Assembly (NCBI GenBank): GCA_902625365.1
Contig: CACOAX010000001.1
Location: 40,310-104,309 of the forward strand
Length of the DNA stretch: 64,000 nt
Direction: 5' to 3'
Origin: an uncultured Alphaproteobacteria bacterium
GTDB lineage: Bacteria; Pseudomonadota; Alphaproteobacteria; HIMB59; GCA-002718135
Position numbers and translations under genes: made by a program. Under the pieces are notes generated by a model that was given only the letters and a program-made list of their open reading frames with translations, had not been told where the DNA came from and made no database searches. Positions within the stretch are counted from its first letter, which is position 1. Every line of letters begins with the position of its first letter. Below are positions 49,827-60,878 of this stretch, piece after piece.

Positions 49827-50804
49827 TTACTCTTGTGACCAGTCAGCAACTTCCATTGAACCACTAACAATATCTGCTGCTGCTGCTGCAACTGCTGATT
49901 CCATTGCAGAAGTTACCATGCCGTCTTCAGTAGCATAGCCAACCATACCTTCAGCTAAACCAAGAATATGAATTCCTGACTCAAAAGTTCCTGCAGCTGT
50001 TTTTTCAGCTTGTTCAAAAATTGTTAAATCTAAACGCTTTAACATAGAAGTAAGCATGTTACCTGGGTGCATCCAGTTTTGATTTGTATCAACACCAATA
50101 CCCATTATTCCTGCATCAGCTGCTGCTTGAAGAACACCTATACCTGTTCCACCTGCTGCTTGATATACGACATCTGCGCCACCATCAATTTGTGCTTTTG
50201 TTAATTCAGCACCTTTTGTTGGGTTGTTCCATGCCTCTGGTGTTGAGCCAGTCATGTTAGCTAAAATGTTAATATCAGGATTTACATAAAGTGCACCTTG
50301 CTCATAACCTCCTTGGAATTTTCTGATTAGTGGGATATCCATTCCACCAACAAAACCAATTGTTCCACTTTCAGAAGCCATAGCTGCAATCATACCAACA
50401 AGGAATGATCCTTCGTGCTCTTTGTAACAAGCTTGATAGATGTTGCTTGCTGGATCATCTACCCAACATACATCCACTGCAACAAAGTTTATATCTGGAT
50501 AATCAGGAGCAACTGCTGCAACAGCATCAGCTTGAGCAAAACCCATTGCTACGATTAATGATGCGCCTCTGTCTGCAATTTTACGCATGCCTTGTTCTAT
50601 TTGAGTGTTGTTTGAAGCTTCAAATTCAACCATGCCCCAACCAAGTTCGTTTTTAACTCTTTCAGCAGTTTTAAATGCTAATTCGTTAAATGATTTATCA
50701 AACTTTCCTCCAGAGTCATATACAACTCCAATCTTGTTTGCAAACGCACTTGAAGAGAAGACAAGAGCGAAAGAAACTGAAATAATACTTAAAATTTTCT
50801 TCAT
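49827..50804 (-). CDS. BMP-family (PnrA-like) nucleoside-binding ABC substrate protein
   Basis: Signal peptide; IGVVYDSGGKFDKSFNELAFKTAE, VVYQAAGGTGIGVLQAA, GIGVDTNQNWMHPGNMLTSMLKR. Confidence 0.93.
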   Translation of the reverse strand: MKKILSIISVSFALVFSSSAFANKIGVVYDSGGKFDKSFNELAFKTAERVKNELGWGMVEFEASNNTQIEQGMRKIADRGASLIVAMGFAQADAVAAVAPDYPDINFVAVDVCWVDDPASNIYQACYKEHEGSFLVGMIAAMASESGTIGFVGGMDIPLIRKFQGGYEQGALYVNPDINILANMTGSTPEAWNNPTKGAELTKAQIDGGADVVYQAAGGTGIGVLQAAADAGIMGIGVDTNQNWMHPGNMLTSMLKRLDLTIFEQAEKTAAGTFESGIHILGLAEGMVGYATEDGMVTSAMESAVAAAAADIVSGSMEVADWSQE

Positions 50805-50921
50805 ACTAAAAATCCCCCTTAAATATGAATTATAGATACCTCATTGATAACATTTTATTATTAAAAAAATGAATTAAAAAACGAGATAATGGATAAATAA
50901 TAAGATTTTTTATGGATAACT

Positions 50922-51542
50922 TCAAGTTCCCATGTACCTATCACCTGCGTCACCTAAGCCTGGTACAATGAACTTATTTTTATTCAATTTAGCATCAATG
51001 TTGCAAGTAAATATATGAATGCCTTTTTGCTTTTTTTGAATATTTTTAATACCCTCAGGAGCAGCTAGTAAAGACACCAAAAATATATCTTTAATATTTA
51101 CCCCTTTGTTTTTTATTAAATTGATTGCAGCAATTGAAGAATTACCTGTGGCCAACATTGGATCTAGAATTAACACTTTTTTATTTTTAACTCTAGGAAG
51201 TTTAAAAAGGTATTCTACAGGTTCATAAGTTTGCTCGTCGCGGTATAAACCTATGTGACCTTTTTCAGCTTCCGGTAAAAATTTTGCAAACCCCTCAAGT
51301 AACCCTAAACCGGCACGTAATATTGGGACCAAAATTATGGGTTGACCCAAGGCTGTACCATTAATTTTTTTTAGAGGTGTTTCAATTGTTTGTTTTTTAA
51401 ATGGAACATATTTTAGAACATCTGAAGCAATGAGATAGCTTATCTCATTCATAGTTTGTCTAAAAACAGTATTTGACGTTTTTTTATTTCGCAAAATTGT
51501 TAATTTGTATTGAACGAACGGTGATTTAATTACTGTAATCAT
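50922..51542 (-). CDS. upp: Uracil phosphoribosyltransferase
   Basis: PILRAGLGLLEGFAKFLPEAEKGHIGLYRDEQT, VLILDPMLATGNSSIAAI, PGLGDAGDRYMGT. Confidence 0.95.
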   Translation of the reverse strand: MITVIKSPFVQYKLTILRNKKTSNTVFRQTMNEISYLIASDVLKYVPFKKQTIETPLKKINGTALGQPIILVPILRAGLGLLEGFAKFLPEAEKGHIGLYRDEQTYEPVEYLFKLPRVKNKKVLILDPMLATGNSSIAAINLIKNKGVNIKDIFLVSLLAAPEGIKNIQKKQKGIHIFTCNIDAKLNKNKFIVPGLGDAGDRYMGT

Positions 51543-51562
51543 AAGAGATTACATATATAGAA

Positions 51563-52063
51563 ATGCCACTAAGAGCAATGCGGTTATCAATTTATTTTTT
51601 AACACTAGTGTTTTTGTCTAGCTGTACAACTATTGAGGTTGGCAGAGAAGTTGTTAAGGTTGGAGCAGTTGTAAAAGATAAAGTTGAAGAAACTATTATA
51701 AAAAAAGAACCAGAAATTATTGAAGATAAAACTATTGTTGAGGAACAACAAATAATCACTGAAGAAAAAGAAGAGGAAAAGACTATAGTTAAAGAGCAAC
51801 AAAAAATTTCAGAAATAAATTTTATGGGCAAACAACTTGCGGAAATAAAACAAAAACTAGGACAGCCTAATTTAGTGAGATCTGATGGCTCAGTACATAT
51901 TATGCGATATGATAGCAGCTCATGCAGATTATTTATCTTTTTTAATTTAAACTCCAATATTAAGAGAGTAGAATATTTTGAATTTCGAGATTCTTCAGGT
52001 GAACTTATAAACACAAGAGGGTCGATAGAAGAGTGTTACAAAGAATACAACTTTGCTAGCTAA
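51563..52063 (+). CDS. Putative lipoprotein with Glu/Lys-rich linker and small C-terminal domain
   Basis: Lipobox-like FLSSC; low-complexity EEQQIITEEKEEEKTIVKEQQKISE; C-terminal GKQLAEIKQKLGQPNLVRSDGSVHIMRYDSSSCRLFIFF. Confidence 0.65.
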   Translation: MPLRAMRLSIYFLTLVFLSSCTTIEVGREVVKVGAVVKDKVEETIIKKEPEIIEDKTIVEEQQIITEEKEEEKTIVKEQQKISEINFMGKQLAEIKQKLGQPNLVRSDGSVHIMRYDSSSCRLFIFFNLNSNIKRVEYFEFRDSSGELINTRGSIEECYKEYNFAS

Positions 52064-55000
52064 TCACGACAATCAAGTCTTTTGTTTCCACATTATCACC
52101 AGATGCAACATTAATTGCTTTGATGGTTCCACTTTTATCCGCATTAATAGTAGTTTCCATTTTCATGGCTTCGATCACTAGTAACTTATCACCTTTTATT
52201 ACTTTACTACCTGGTTGAACAAATATTTTAGCAACTTGACCTGGCAAAGGAGACCCAACATGATCCAAATTATTATCATCTGCTTTTGCTCTTTGTGTTA
52301 TATTTTTTGAAAATTCTTTATTTTCTATATCTATTGTTCTTGGTTGTCCGTTAATTTCAAAAAAAACGGAGCACTTTCCATTACTATTAACTTCACTTTT
52401 CGCTAAGTATCTTAAGATAAGGTTTTTCCCTCTATCAATTTCTATCGTGTATTCTTTATCTTGTTGAGGACCATAGAAAAACAATTCTGTTGACAAAATT
52501 GATGTATCACTAAACTCCTTAAAATGATCAACATAATCTTTGAAAACTTTAGGATACATTAAGTATGACGATAGATGTGTTTGATTAACTTTCATCCCTA
52601 TTTCATCTTCTAAATTTTTGGCTTCTTTATCTAAATCAACTGATTCTAAAATTTCCCCAGGTCTTCTTGTCAAAGGTTTAGTATCACCAAGAACTTTCTT
52701 TTGTAGTTCTTTTGGAAAGCCTCCTTGAGGTATACCAATCTCCCCTTTAAAAAATTCGATAACTGAAGCAGGAAAAGAAATTTCTTTTTTTGGATCTAAT
52801 ACATCTTCTTTGGATAAATCATTAGCGATCATATAGAGCGCCATATCACCTACAATTTTAGAAGAAGGTGTAACTTTAACAATATCACCAAAAAGTTGGT
52901 TTACCTCTGCATATTTATTAGCAACCATTCCCCACTTATCAGTTGTAATTCCCAATGATCTTGCTTGTTCTTTTAAATTTGTAAACTGACCACCAGGCAT
53001 TTGGTGAAGATACACATCAGAACTACCACCTTTGAAATCGGTTTCAAATGCATGATAATTTTGACGAACTTGTTCCCAATATAAAGATAGTGTTCTTATA
53101 GCCTCTTCATCAAGTTTTGGGTCTTGATGATTTTGTTTCATTATAGATACGACAGAACCAAGTGCAGGTTGTGATGTTAATCCACTCATCGAGTCAATTG
53201 CAAGATCGACGATATCTACCTTTTCTTCAATAGCAGCAAGAACTGATGCTGATGAAGTACCGGATGTATCGTGAGTATGGAAATGAATTGGAAGAGCAGT
53301 TGTTTGTTTAATTTCGTTGACTAATTTTTTTATAGCATTAGGTTTTGCTAATCCTGCCATATCTTTAATGGCAATAATATGCGCTCCTGCTTTTTCTAAA
53401 TCTCTTACAAGATCAATATAATATTTTAATGTATATTTTTTCTCATTTGGATCGGTTACATCATTTGTATAACAGATAGTTCCTTCACAAATTTTATTTT
53501 GATTACGTACTTCATCAATTGCAACACGCATATTATCAATTAGGTTTAATGAGTCAAAAACACGGAATACGTCAATCCCAGCTTGAGCTGATTGTTGAAC
53601 AAAATGTTTAACCACGTTATCTGGATAATTTTTATATCCAACAGCATTAGATCCCCTAAAGAGCATTTGTTTAAGAAGGTTAGGGGCCCTTTTGTTTAAT
53701 CTTGCTAATCTATCCCAAGGATCCTCTTTTAAAAAACGCATCGATGTATCGAAGGTTGCACCGCCCCAACATTCTAATGAGAACAAGTTGCTTAGATTTT
53801 CACTATAATATTCAGCAATATTAATAAGATCATCTGTTCTCATTCTTGTAGCAAGAAGCGATTGGTGTGCATCACGCATCGTTGTGTCAGTAATTAGGGT
53901 GTAAGGTGTTTCTTTTATTTTTTTTGCAAATTTTTCTGGACCTAAATTTTGTAAATCCTTTACATAATCATTTTTCTCACTTTTAATATTTGAAATAGGA
54001 ATTTGAACTTCTACAGTCGAATTACTACTAACCCTTCCAGATATGTCATTGTGTCCATTTACAATTATGTTTCCAAGATAAGATACGATTTTTGACGCTC
54101 GATCTTTTTGCGGATTATATGCATAGAGCTCTTTTTTAGTATCAACAAAATTTGTATTGTAGTTTCCTTCAAGGAAATCTTTATTGTTAATAAGAGACTC
54201 AAGAAATACTAAATTTGTTTTAACGCCTCTAATTCTAAATTCTCGCAAAGCCCTATCCATTCTTTTAATACAGTCGTCTTGATGCTTTGCCCAAGTTGTT
54301 ACTTTTACAAGTAAAGAATCATAATACGGTGTGATGATGGAACCAGCAGAAGCATTTGCTGCATCAAGTCTCACTCCAAAACCAGCTGCCGAGCGATAAG
54401 TCATTATCTTTCCATAATCGGGCATAAAATTATTAAGCGGATCTTCGGTAGTAACTCTACATTGAATAGCAAATCCGTTTAGATGAATGTCTTCTTGTTT
54501 AGGAAGTGCTGGGTGATCACCAATTTTTTCACCTTCTGCAATTTTAATTTGAGCTTTTACAATATCAATACCAGTTACTTCTTCTGTTACTGTATGCTCA
54601 ACTTGAATTCTTGGGTTAACTTCGATAAAATAAAATTCACCAGACTTTTTATCAAACAAAAATTCAACAGTTCCTGCACCAAAGTATTTAACTTGTTTTG
54701 CAATTTTAATAGCAGCACTGCAAATTTCTTCTCGAGTTTTATTTTCAAGAAAATGTGCAGGTGCTCTTTCAATAATCTTTTGATGTCTTCTTTGAAGAGA
54801 ACAATCTCTTTCAAAAAGATGTATGATATTCCCATGTCTGTCACCTAAAATTTGAACTTCTATGTGAGCAGCATCTTCTAAAAATTTTTCTATAAATACT
54901 TCATCTTTTCCAAAAGCTTTAAGTGACTCGCTTTGAGCAGTTGTAATTTGATCTATTAATTCGTTGCTTGATCTAACAACACGCATTCCTCGACCGCCAC

Positions 55001-55499
55001 CACCCCAACTAGCTTTGACAATTACTGGGTAACCAATTTTCTCAACTTCTTTTTCAATACTTTTTAAATTTTCTTTTGTTACAAGAACAGATGGAACGGT
55101 GTCTACCTTTGCTTCTTCCGCAACTTTTTTAGCTTCAGTTTTATTTCCAAATCTTTTTAGTATTTCTTTACTGGGGCCAATAAATGTTATGTCATTTTTT
55201 TCACACTGCTCAGCTAGTTCAGGACTCTCAGATAAAAATCCATAACCTGGATGTATAGCATCAACCTTTGCATCTTTAGCAATTTTAATAATCGAGTCTA
55301 TGTCTAAATATGCTTGAATTGGACCTTTGCCTTCACCAACTAAATAACTTTCATCCGTTTTAAATCGGTGAATAGCAAAACGGTCTTCTTTAGAATAAAT
55401 AGCAGCTGTTTTAATACCAGACTCTTCAGCAGCTCTAAAAATTCGAATAGCAATTTCACTTCTGTTTGCTGCTAAAATTTTACCAATCTTTTTCATCAA
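52056..55499 (-). CDS. pyc: Pyruvate carboxylase (single-chain)
   Basis: Biotin carboxylase N-terminus (ILAANRSEIAIRIFRAAEE), carboxyltransferase (TLITDTTMRDAHQSLLATRMRT), biotinyl EAMKMETT. Confidence 0.97.
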   Translation of the reverse strand: MMKKIGKILAANRSEIAIRIFRAAEESGIKTAAIYSKEDRFAIHRFKTDESYLVGEGKGPIQAYLDIDSIIKIAKDAKVDAIHPGYGFLSESPELAEQCEKNDITFIGPSKEILKRFGNKTEAKKVAEEAKVDTVPSVLVTKENLKSIEKEVEKIGYPVIVKASWGGGGRGMRVVRSSNELIDQITTAQSESLKAFGKDEVFIEKFLEDAAHIEVQILGDRHGNIIHLFERDCSLQRRHQKIIERAPAHFLENKTREEICSAAIKIAKQVKYFGAGTVEFLFDKKSGEFYFIEVNPRIQVEHTVTEEVTGIDIVKAQIKIAEGEKIGDHPALPKQEDIHLNGFAIQCRVTTEDPLNNFMPDYGKIMTYRSAAGFGVRLDAANASAGSIITPYYDSLLVKVTTWAKHQDDCIKRMDRALREFRIRGVKTNLVFLESLINNKDFLEGNYNTNFVDTKKELYAYNPQKDRASKIVSYLGNIIVNGHNDISGRVSSNSTVEVQIPISNIKSEKNDYVKDLQNLGPEKFAKKIKETPYTLITDTTMRDAHQSLLATRMRTDDLINIAEYYSENLSNLFSLECWGGATFDTSMRFLKEDPWDRLARLNKRAPNLLKQMLFRGSNAVGYKNYPDNVVKHFVQQSAQAGIDVFRVFDSLNLIDNMRVAIDEVRNQNKICEGTICYTNDVTDPNEKKYTLKYYIDLVRDLEKAGAHIIAIKDMAGLAKPNAIKKLVNEIKQTTALPIHFHTHDTSGTSSASVLAAIEEKVDIVDLAIDSMSGLTSQPALGSVVSIMKQNHQDPKLDEEAIRTLSLYWEQVRQNYHAFETDFKGGSSDVYLHQMPGGQFTNLKEQARSLGITTDKWGMVANKYAEVNQLFGDIVKVTPSSKIVGDMALYMIANDLSKEDVLDPKKEISFPASVIEFFKGEIGIPQGGFPKELQKKVLGDTKPLTRRPGEILESVDLDKEAKNLEDEIGMKVNQTHLSSYLMYPKVFKDYVDHFKEFSDTSILSTELFFYGPQQDKEYTIEIDRGKNLILRYLAKSEVNSNGKCSVFFEINGQPRTIDIENKEFSKNITQRAKADDNNLDHVGSPLPGQVAKIFVQPGSKVIKGDKLLVIEAMKMETTINADKSGTIKAINVASGDNVETKDLIVVIS

Positions 55500-55708
55500 G
55501 CCACCATTAAATAAGGATTATTACTTAATATTTTTTCGGGGATGCATCTATATGTTCCTTACTAAATTAGCAAGAGATCAAAGGAATTTAGCCATTTTTT
55601 AGGATTTGGAAGCAATTATAAATTGATAATAAAATGCAAATTATCGATTTAATATCTGTGCACATATGTCCCTTTATCAGAAAGGTTATTTTATATTAAT
55701 GTCAAATT

Positions 55709-56155
55709 ATGAATTCATTAAATGAAAATATAAGACCTTATCAAAGCTGTTCTAAATCAGTCTTTTTAGTTTTAGGAATTATTTTTATAAGTTGGATTTC
55801 ATTGTTCTCTATTTTTCTTATTGTACAAGGTGCATGGCCTGTATCTATATTTCTTGGACTTGAATATCTGATAATTTTTTATTTGATCCGCCTTTATTTC
55901 AAAGAAAAAAATATTAAGGATGAAATTAAAATTAATCAAAAGGAAATATCTATAAGAAAATATAAAGGTGATAAACTTTTACATTCATCTAAATTCAGCA
56001 CTTATTGGTCCAAAGTTTTTTTTACAAAATTTAAAAACACTTCCAAGTTATCAATAAGAGAATCTGATAAAGAAACTGAAGTTGCAACTTTCTTGCATGC
56101 CGATTTAAAGGAAAGTTTGTACTTAAGAATTAAAAGACAATTAAGCTATTATTAA
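55709..56155 (+). CDS. DUF2244-like membrane protein
   Basis: Small two-TM protein beginning RPYQSCSKSVFLVLGIIFISWISLFSIFLIVQGAWPVSIFLGLEYLIIFYLI. Confidence 0.7.
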   Translation: MNSLNENIRPYQSCSKSVFLVLGIIFISWISLFSIFLIVQGAWPVSIFLGLEYLIIFYLIRLYFKEKNIKDEIKINQKEISIRKYKGDKLLHSSKFSTYWSKVFFTKFKNTSKLSIRESDKETEVATFLHADLKESLYLRIKRQLSYY

Positions 56156-56955
56156 AATAACAAATCATTCATATTGAAAAGACCTGTTTTCTTTTTAGAA
56201 ATAAAGATAGCTGCTTCGATGGCCCCATCTACAAAAATTGATCGATTATTAGCTTTATGAACTAGATCAACTCTATCGTTGCTACCAATAAAACTTACTA
56301 TATGTTCACCTGCAATTTCACCGCCTCTTGTAACAGAAAAGCCAATGTCACCTTTTTTTCTAGATGATAGTTTTTTTGTTCGATCTAAAACTTTTGATTT
56401 ATTTAATTTAGTTTTTCTTCCCTCAGCTGCATATTCACCGAGAGATAATGCAGTTCCGGAAGGAGCATCTTTTTTATGTTTATGATGAGTCTCAGCAATT
56501 TCAATATCATAATCAGTATCTTTTAGAGCTGAAGCTGTTTGTTTCACTAAATTAAATAGTAAGTTAACGCCCAAGCTCATGTTAGAAGACATGAGTATAG
56601 GTATTTTTTTAGAATAACTTTTTACTTTCTTTTTTTGTGCGTCTGTCATTCCTGTTGTGCCAATAACAACTGCTGTTTTGTTTGTAGAAGCAATATTTAA
56701 ATTATCTAATGTAGACTTAGGTGTTGTAAAATCAATTATAACATTTGAATCTTTGATTAACTGAGCTGCATTAGCTGTAACTAATTTTGTAGAGTTTATA
56801 CTTGAAACTTTGTTTAAAGGCTTGTTTATATCTTTATGTTTTTTGTGTTCAAATCCACCGACAAATTCTAAATTTTTATTTTGTAAAATTTGTTTCGATA
56901 TTTCCTGACCCATTCGGCCAAGACAACCTGCAACTGCTATTTTAATTTTTGCCAT
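56152..56955 (-). CDS. dapB: 4-hydroxy-tetrahydrodipicolinate reductase
   Basis: IKIAVAGCLGRMGQEI, VVIGTTGMTDAQ, ETHHKHKKDAPSGTALSLGE. Confidence 0.96.
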   Translation of the reverse strand: MAKIKIAVAGCLGRMGQEISKQILQNKNLEFVGGFEHKKHKDINKPLNKVSSINSTKLVTANAAQLIKDSNVIIDFTTPKSTLDNLNIASTNKTAVVIGTTGMTDAQKKKVKSYSKKIPILMSSNMSLGVNLLFNLVKQTASALKDTDYDIEIAETHHKHKKDAPSGTALSLGEYAAEGRKTKLNKSKVLDRTKKLSSRKKGDIGFSVTRGGEIAGEHIVSFIGSNDRVDLVHKANNRSIFVDGAIEAAIFISKKKTGLFNMNDLLF

Positions 56956-56996
56956 AAAAACTTCTTATACTTTGGTGATTGTAAGTTGAAAAGAAA

Positions 56997-58130
56997 TTAA
57001 GTTAAATCTTCCCAGACTTCTTTTAATTTTGAGAAAAAACCTTGTGATTTTGGACTGTGTTTTTTTGATGTTCCACCTTCATTTTCAAACTCTCTCAAAA
57101 TATCTTTTTGTTTACTATTTAGATTAACTGGTATTTCAACGTTTGCTTGCACATACATATCACCTCGTCTGCTTTGTCGAAGTATACTCATACCTTTGCC
57201 GCGTAGTCTAAATTGCGTTTCAGATTGAGTTCCTGCTGGAATGTTAAGCCTGGCTTTTTTTCCCTCTATAGTTGGTACTTCTATTTCACCACCTAAAATA
57301 GCAGTAGTGATTGAAATTGGTATTTCACAAAATAAATTTTCTTCTTCTCTTTCAAAGAGTTTGTCCTTTTGAACTTCAACAAAAATATATAGATCCCCAT
57401 TTCCTGCACCTCTTTCACCAGGTTCACCTTCACCGGCTATTCGAATTCTTGTACCTGTATCAACACCAGCAGGAATAGTAACAGAAATTGTTTTTTGCTT
57501 TTTTATATTTCCAGTTCCAGAACATTTAAGACATGGATTTTTAATACTGGAACCTTCTCCTCCACATGTTGGGCATGGTCTCTCAATAGAGAAGAAGCCT
57601 TGTTGAGATCGAACTTTTCCTGCACCACCACAAGTAGAGCAAGTACTTGGTCCAGATTTATCTGCACTTCCTGTTGCTGCACACGTATCACAACCAACAT
57701 ATGTTGGTATTCTTATTTGTGGTTTTTTACCTGTGAAAGCTTCCTGCAAAGAAACAGACATGTTGTAACGAAGATCACTTCCTCTTTGGGGACCTCTTCT
57801 TCTTGAAGATTGTCCACCAAACCCTCCGCCAAAAAATTCTTCAAAAATATCAGAAAAACCTCCTGCAAAATCACCAAAACCTTGGGCTCCGCCCATGCCG
57901 CCTTGTTTGAAAGCATCATGTCCATATTGATCGTAAGCTGATCTTTTCTCTGAGTCTTTTAGAATTTCGTAAGCAGCCGCAGCTTCTTTGAATTTTCTTT
58001 CAGCAGTTTTGTCATCCTTGTTACGATCAGGATGATATTTCATGGCCTGTTTTCTATAAGCCTTTTTTATTTCATCATCACTGGCATTTCGTTGAACACC
58101 TAGTATCTCATAGAAATCTTTATCAGCCAC
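56997..58130 (-). CDS. dnaJ: Chaperone DnaJ
   Basis: J-domain [33 protein letters not shown], four zinc-finger CxxC motifs. Confidence 0.97.
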   Translation of the reverse strand: MADKDFYEILGVQRNASDDEIKKAYRKQAMKYHPDRNKDDKTAERKFKEAAAAYEILKDSEKRSAYDQYGHDAFKQGGMGGAQGFGDFAGGFSDIFEEFFGGGFGGQSSRRRGPQRGSDLRYNMSVSLQEAFTGKKPQIRIPTYVGCDTCAATGSADKSGPSTCSTCGGAGKVRSQQGFFSIERPCPTCGGEGSSIKNPCLKCSGTGNIKKQKTISVTIPAGVDTGTRIRIAGEGEPGERGAGNGDLYIFVEVQKDKLFEREEENLFCEIPISITTAILGGEIEVPTIEGKKARLNIPAGTQSETQFRLRGKGMSILRQSRRGDMYVQANVEIPVNLNSKQKDILREFENEGGTSKKHSPKSQGFFSKLKEVWEDLT

Positions 58131-58158
58131 ATCTCCTCCTTATAAAAGTAATGGAGCG

Positions 58159-60081
58159 TTAATCTTTTTTATCTTCGTCTACTTCTTCAAATTCAGCGTC
58201 TACAACCTTTTCATCTTTTGTATTATCAGCTGATGGTTCAGCACCAGATGGATCAGGTTGAGGTCCGGCACCTTGAGGGTTTTGTTTATAAATTGCTTCA
58301 CCCATTTTTAGAGATGACTGAACTAGTGCTTCAGTTTTAGATTTTATAGCTTCTAAATCCTCACCGTCTTTTACTTTCTTAAGCTCTTCAATATCCTCAG
58401 TGATCTTATTTCTATCAGCTTCTGGGATTTTATCTCCGTGCTCTTTTAAGTTCTTTTCAGTTTCATTAATTAAACTATCAGCATGGTTTCTGGTATCAAC
58501 AGCTTCTCTTTTCTTCTTATCAGCCTCAGCATTTTCTTCTGCCTCTTTGACCATTTTTTCAATCTCTTCATCAGATAATCCCCCAGAAGCTTGAATTTTA
58601 ATCTGTTGTTCTTTACCAGTTGATTTGTCTTTAGCCGAAACATTTACGATACCGTTTGCATCAATATCAAAAGTTACTTCAATTTGAGGCATTCCTCTTG
58701 CGGCAGGTGGAATGCCTACTAAGTCAAACTGACCTAATAATTTGTTATCAGCAGCCATCTCTCTTTCACCTTGAAACACTCTAATTGTTACTGCACTCTG
58801 ATTATCTTCAGCTGTAGAAAATACCTGGCTCTTCTTTGTTGGGATAGTTGTGTTTTTATCAATTAGTTTTGTGAATACACCGCCGAGTGTTTCAATACCA
58901 AGTGATAAAGGTGTAACATCAAGTAATAAAACATCTTTCACATCGCCTTGTAATACGCCTGCTTGAATAGCAGCACCAGATGCTACTACTTCATCTGGGT
59001 TAACACCTTTGTTAGGCTCTTTACCAAAGAAGTTTTTTACTATCTCTGTTACTTTAGGCATTCTTGTCATACCACCAACTAAAATAACATCATCGATTTC
59101 AGCAGCTTGTAAACCGGCATCTTTAAGTGCCATTTCGCAAGGTTTTAAACTTTGGTTTAAAAGTTCGCCTACGATAGCTTCAAGTTTGGCTCTCGATAAC
59201 TTAATCGTTAAATGTTTAGGGCCAGATTGATCAGCTGTTATGAATGGTAAGTTAACTTCTGTTTCAGTTGAACTTGATAATTCAATTTTTGCTTTCTCAG
59301 CAGACTCTTTCAAACGTTGAAGGGCAAGTTTATCTGAACGTAAATCAATACCATTATCTTTTTTGAATTCGTCAGCGAGATAATCAATGATTTTAAGATC
59401 AAAATCTTCACCACCAAGGTGCGTATCGCCATTGGTTGATTTAACTTCAAAAACACCGTCACCTATTTCTAAAATGGAAATATCAAATGTACCTCCACCA
59501 AGATCATAAACAGCAACAGTACCAGTTTTCTTTTTATCTAATCCATATGCTAACGCTGCAGCAGTAGGCTCGTTAATAATTCTTAAAACTTCTAGTCCAG
59601 CTATTTTTCCAGCATCTTTTGTTGCTTGTCTTTGAGCGTCATTAAAATATGCAGGAACTGTTATAACTGCTTGTGTAACAGTATCTCCTAAATAGGACTC
59701 TGCTGTCTCTTTCATTTTTTGTAAAATGAATGCACTAATTTGACTTGGACTATATTTATCTCCACGTGCTTCTACCCAAGCATCACCGTTATCACCTTTT
59801 ACGATTTTATAAGGTACTAATCCGCTGTCAGACTTAACAGCTTCGTCCTCAAATGTTCTTCCAATTAATCTTTTTATGGCAAATAAAGTATTTTCAGAAT
59901 TAGTTACAGCTTGTCTTTTAGCAGATTGTCCAACAAGTTTTTCTTTTGTGTCACTGAATGCTACCATTGACGGTGTTGTTCTTCCGCCTTCAGAGTTTTC
60001 AATTACTTTTGCTTCCTTACCGTCCATTACTGCAACGCAGGAGTTTGTAGTACCTAAATCAATACCAATTACTTTTGCCAT
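58159..60081 (-). CDS. dnaK: Chaperone DnaK
   Basis: [54 protein letters not shown]. Confidence 0.98.
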   Translation of the reverse strand: MAKVIGIDLGTTNSCVAVMDGKEAKVIENSEGGRTTPSMVAFSDTKEKLVGQSAKRQAVTNSENTLFAIKRLIGRTFEDEAVKSDSGLVPYKIVKGDNGDAWVEARGDKYSPSQISAFILQKMKETAESYLGDTVTQAVITVPAYFNDAQRQATKDAGKIAGLEVLRIINEPTAAALAYGLDKKKTGTVAVYDLGGGTFDISILEIGDGVFEVKSTNGDTHLGGEDFDLKIIDYLADEFKKDNGIDLRSDKLALQRLKESAEKAKIELSSSTETEVNLPFITADQSGPKHLTIKLSRAKLEAIVGELLNQSLKPCEMALKDAGLQAAEIDDVILVGGMTRMPKVTEIVKNFFGKEPNKGVNPDEVVASGAAIQAGVLQGDVKDVLLLDVTPLSLGIETLGGVFTKLIDKNTTIPTKKSQVFSTAEDNQSAVTIRVFQGEREMAADNKLLGQFDLVGIPPAARGMPQIEVTFDIDANGIVNVSAKDKSTGKEQQIKIQASGGLSDEEIEKMVKEAEENAEADKKKREAVDTRNHADSLINETEKNLKEHGDKIPEADRNKITEDIEELKKVKDGEDLEAIKSKTEALVQSSLKMGEAIYKQNPQGAGPQPDPSGAEPSADNTKDEKVVDAEFEEVDEDKKD

Positions 60082-60130
60082 ATTTTATATCCTCTTTACT
60101 TAATTATTTACCAATCAACATTGGCTACAT

Positions 60131-60161
60131 TAGATATGGGAAAAAAGTTTTAAAATACAAG
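60131..60161 (-). promoter_or_regulatory. Sigma32-like heat-shock promoter of dnaK
   Basis: Minus strand CTTGTA (60161-60156), 15-nt spacer, CCCATATCTA (60140-60131); same spacing as hsp20. Confidence 0.5.
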
Positions 60162-60224
60162 GATGTTCCCGATTTATATTAAAAAAATCAAGTAATTTAT
60201 GGCTTTTTATGACTTTTCTTTACT

Positions 60225-60878
60225 CTAATTTTCAGGATTATCTTCTTCTTTTTCTTCTGTAGGTTCTTCCGTTCTAGCGACTGGTTTTTTGGAAACACCA
60301 ACCATCGCTGCTCTGAGTAATCGGTCATGCATTGTATAGCCAGATTGGACTTCTTGTACTACTGTTCCTTCTTCAAAATCATTATTTTCAACTTCCATCA
60401 TTGCTTGATGAAAATTATGATCAAATTTTTGATTTAAAGTTTCAATTTTTTTGACTCCGTGTTTTTCAAGAGTACTTTTGTATTCTTTAAGCACCATTTT
60501 TAAACCATCGATAAGATTTTTTATACTTTCTGGATGATTTTCATCTTCTGGTAAAGCATCTAGCGCTCTTTCTAAATTATCTCCTGGCGATAGAATATCT
60601 CTTGCTAGATTAATACTACCAAATTTTATCGTTTCAACTTTTTCTCGTTCAAATCTTTTTCTAAGATTCTCCATTTCAGCCAGTAATCGAATTTTTTCTT
60701 CTTTCAGTGTTTCAATTTCCTTTTCTAAACTATCTTCTTCTGTATTTTCATCTTCACTTGTCTTTTCTGTATCTGTGTTTTCTTGAGCGTCATTATTATC
60801 TTCTTCGTTTTCAATATTCTCAGAATCAGGTTCTTTAATTTCTTCTTGTTGGTTATCTTCTTCTTTTTTCTCAACCAT
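60225..60878 (-). CDS. grpE: Nucleotide exchange factor GrpE
   Basis: EKIRLLAEMENLRKRFEREKVET, NLERAL, KFDHNFHQAMMEVEN, VVQEVQSGYTMHDRLLRAAMVGVSK. Confidence 0.96.
   Translation of the reverse strand: MVEKKEEDNQQEEIKEPDSENIENEEDNNDAQENTDTEKTSEDENTEEDSLEKEIETLKEEKIRLLAEMENLRKRFEREKVETIKFGSINLARDILSPGDNLERALDALPEDENHPESIKNLIDGLKMVLKEYKSTLEKHGVKKIETLNQKFDHNFHQAMMEVENNDFEEGTVVQEVQSGYTMHDRLLRAAMVGVSKKPVARTEEPTEEKEEDNPEN

Noticed and set aside
54483-54848. 121-aa ORF on + strand (and 54587..54844 on -) inside pyc
   Set aside because: Shadow ORFs; Phe/Cys/Asn-rich artefact of antisense translation.
52056-55499. Frameshift or fusion of separate carboxylase subunits
   Set aside because: Continuous biotin carboxylase, carboxyltransferase and biotinyl domains in one frame match ordinary single-chain pyruvate carboxylase.
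57495-57925. Track ORFs overlapping dnaJ (57495..57806 +, 57503..57700 -, 57713..57925 -)
   Set aside because: dnaJ is unambiguous in its own frame; these come from the repetitive Gly/Cys-coding region.
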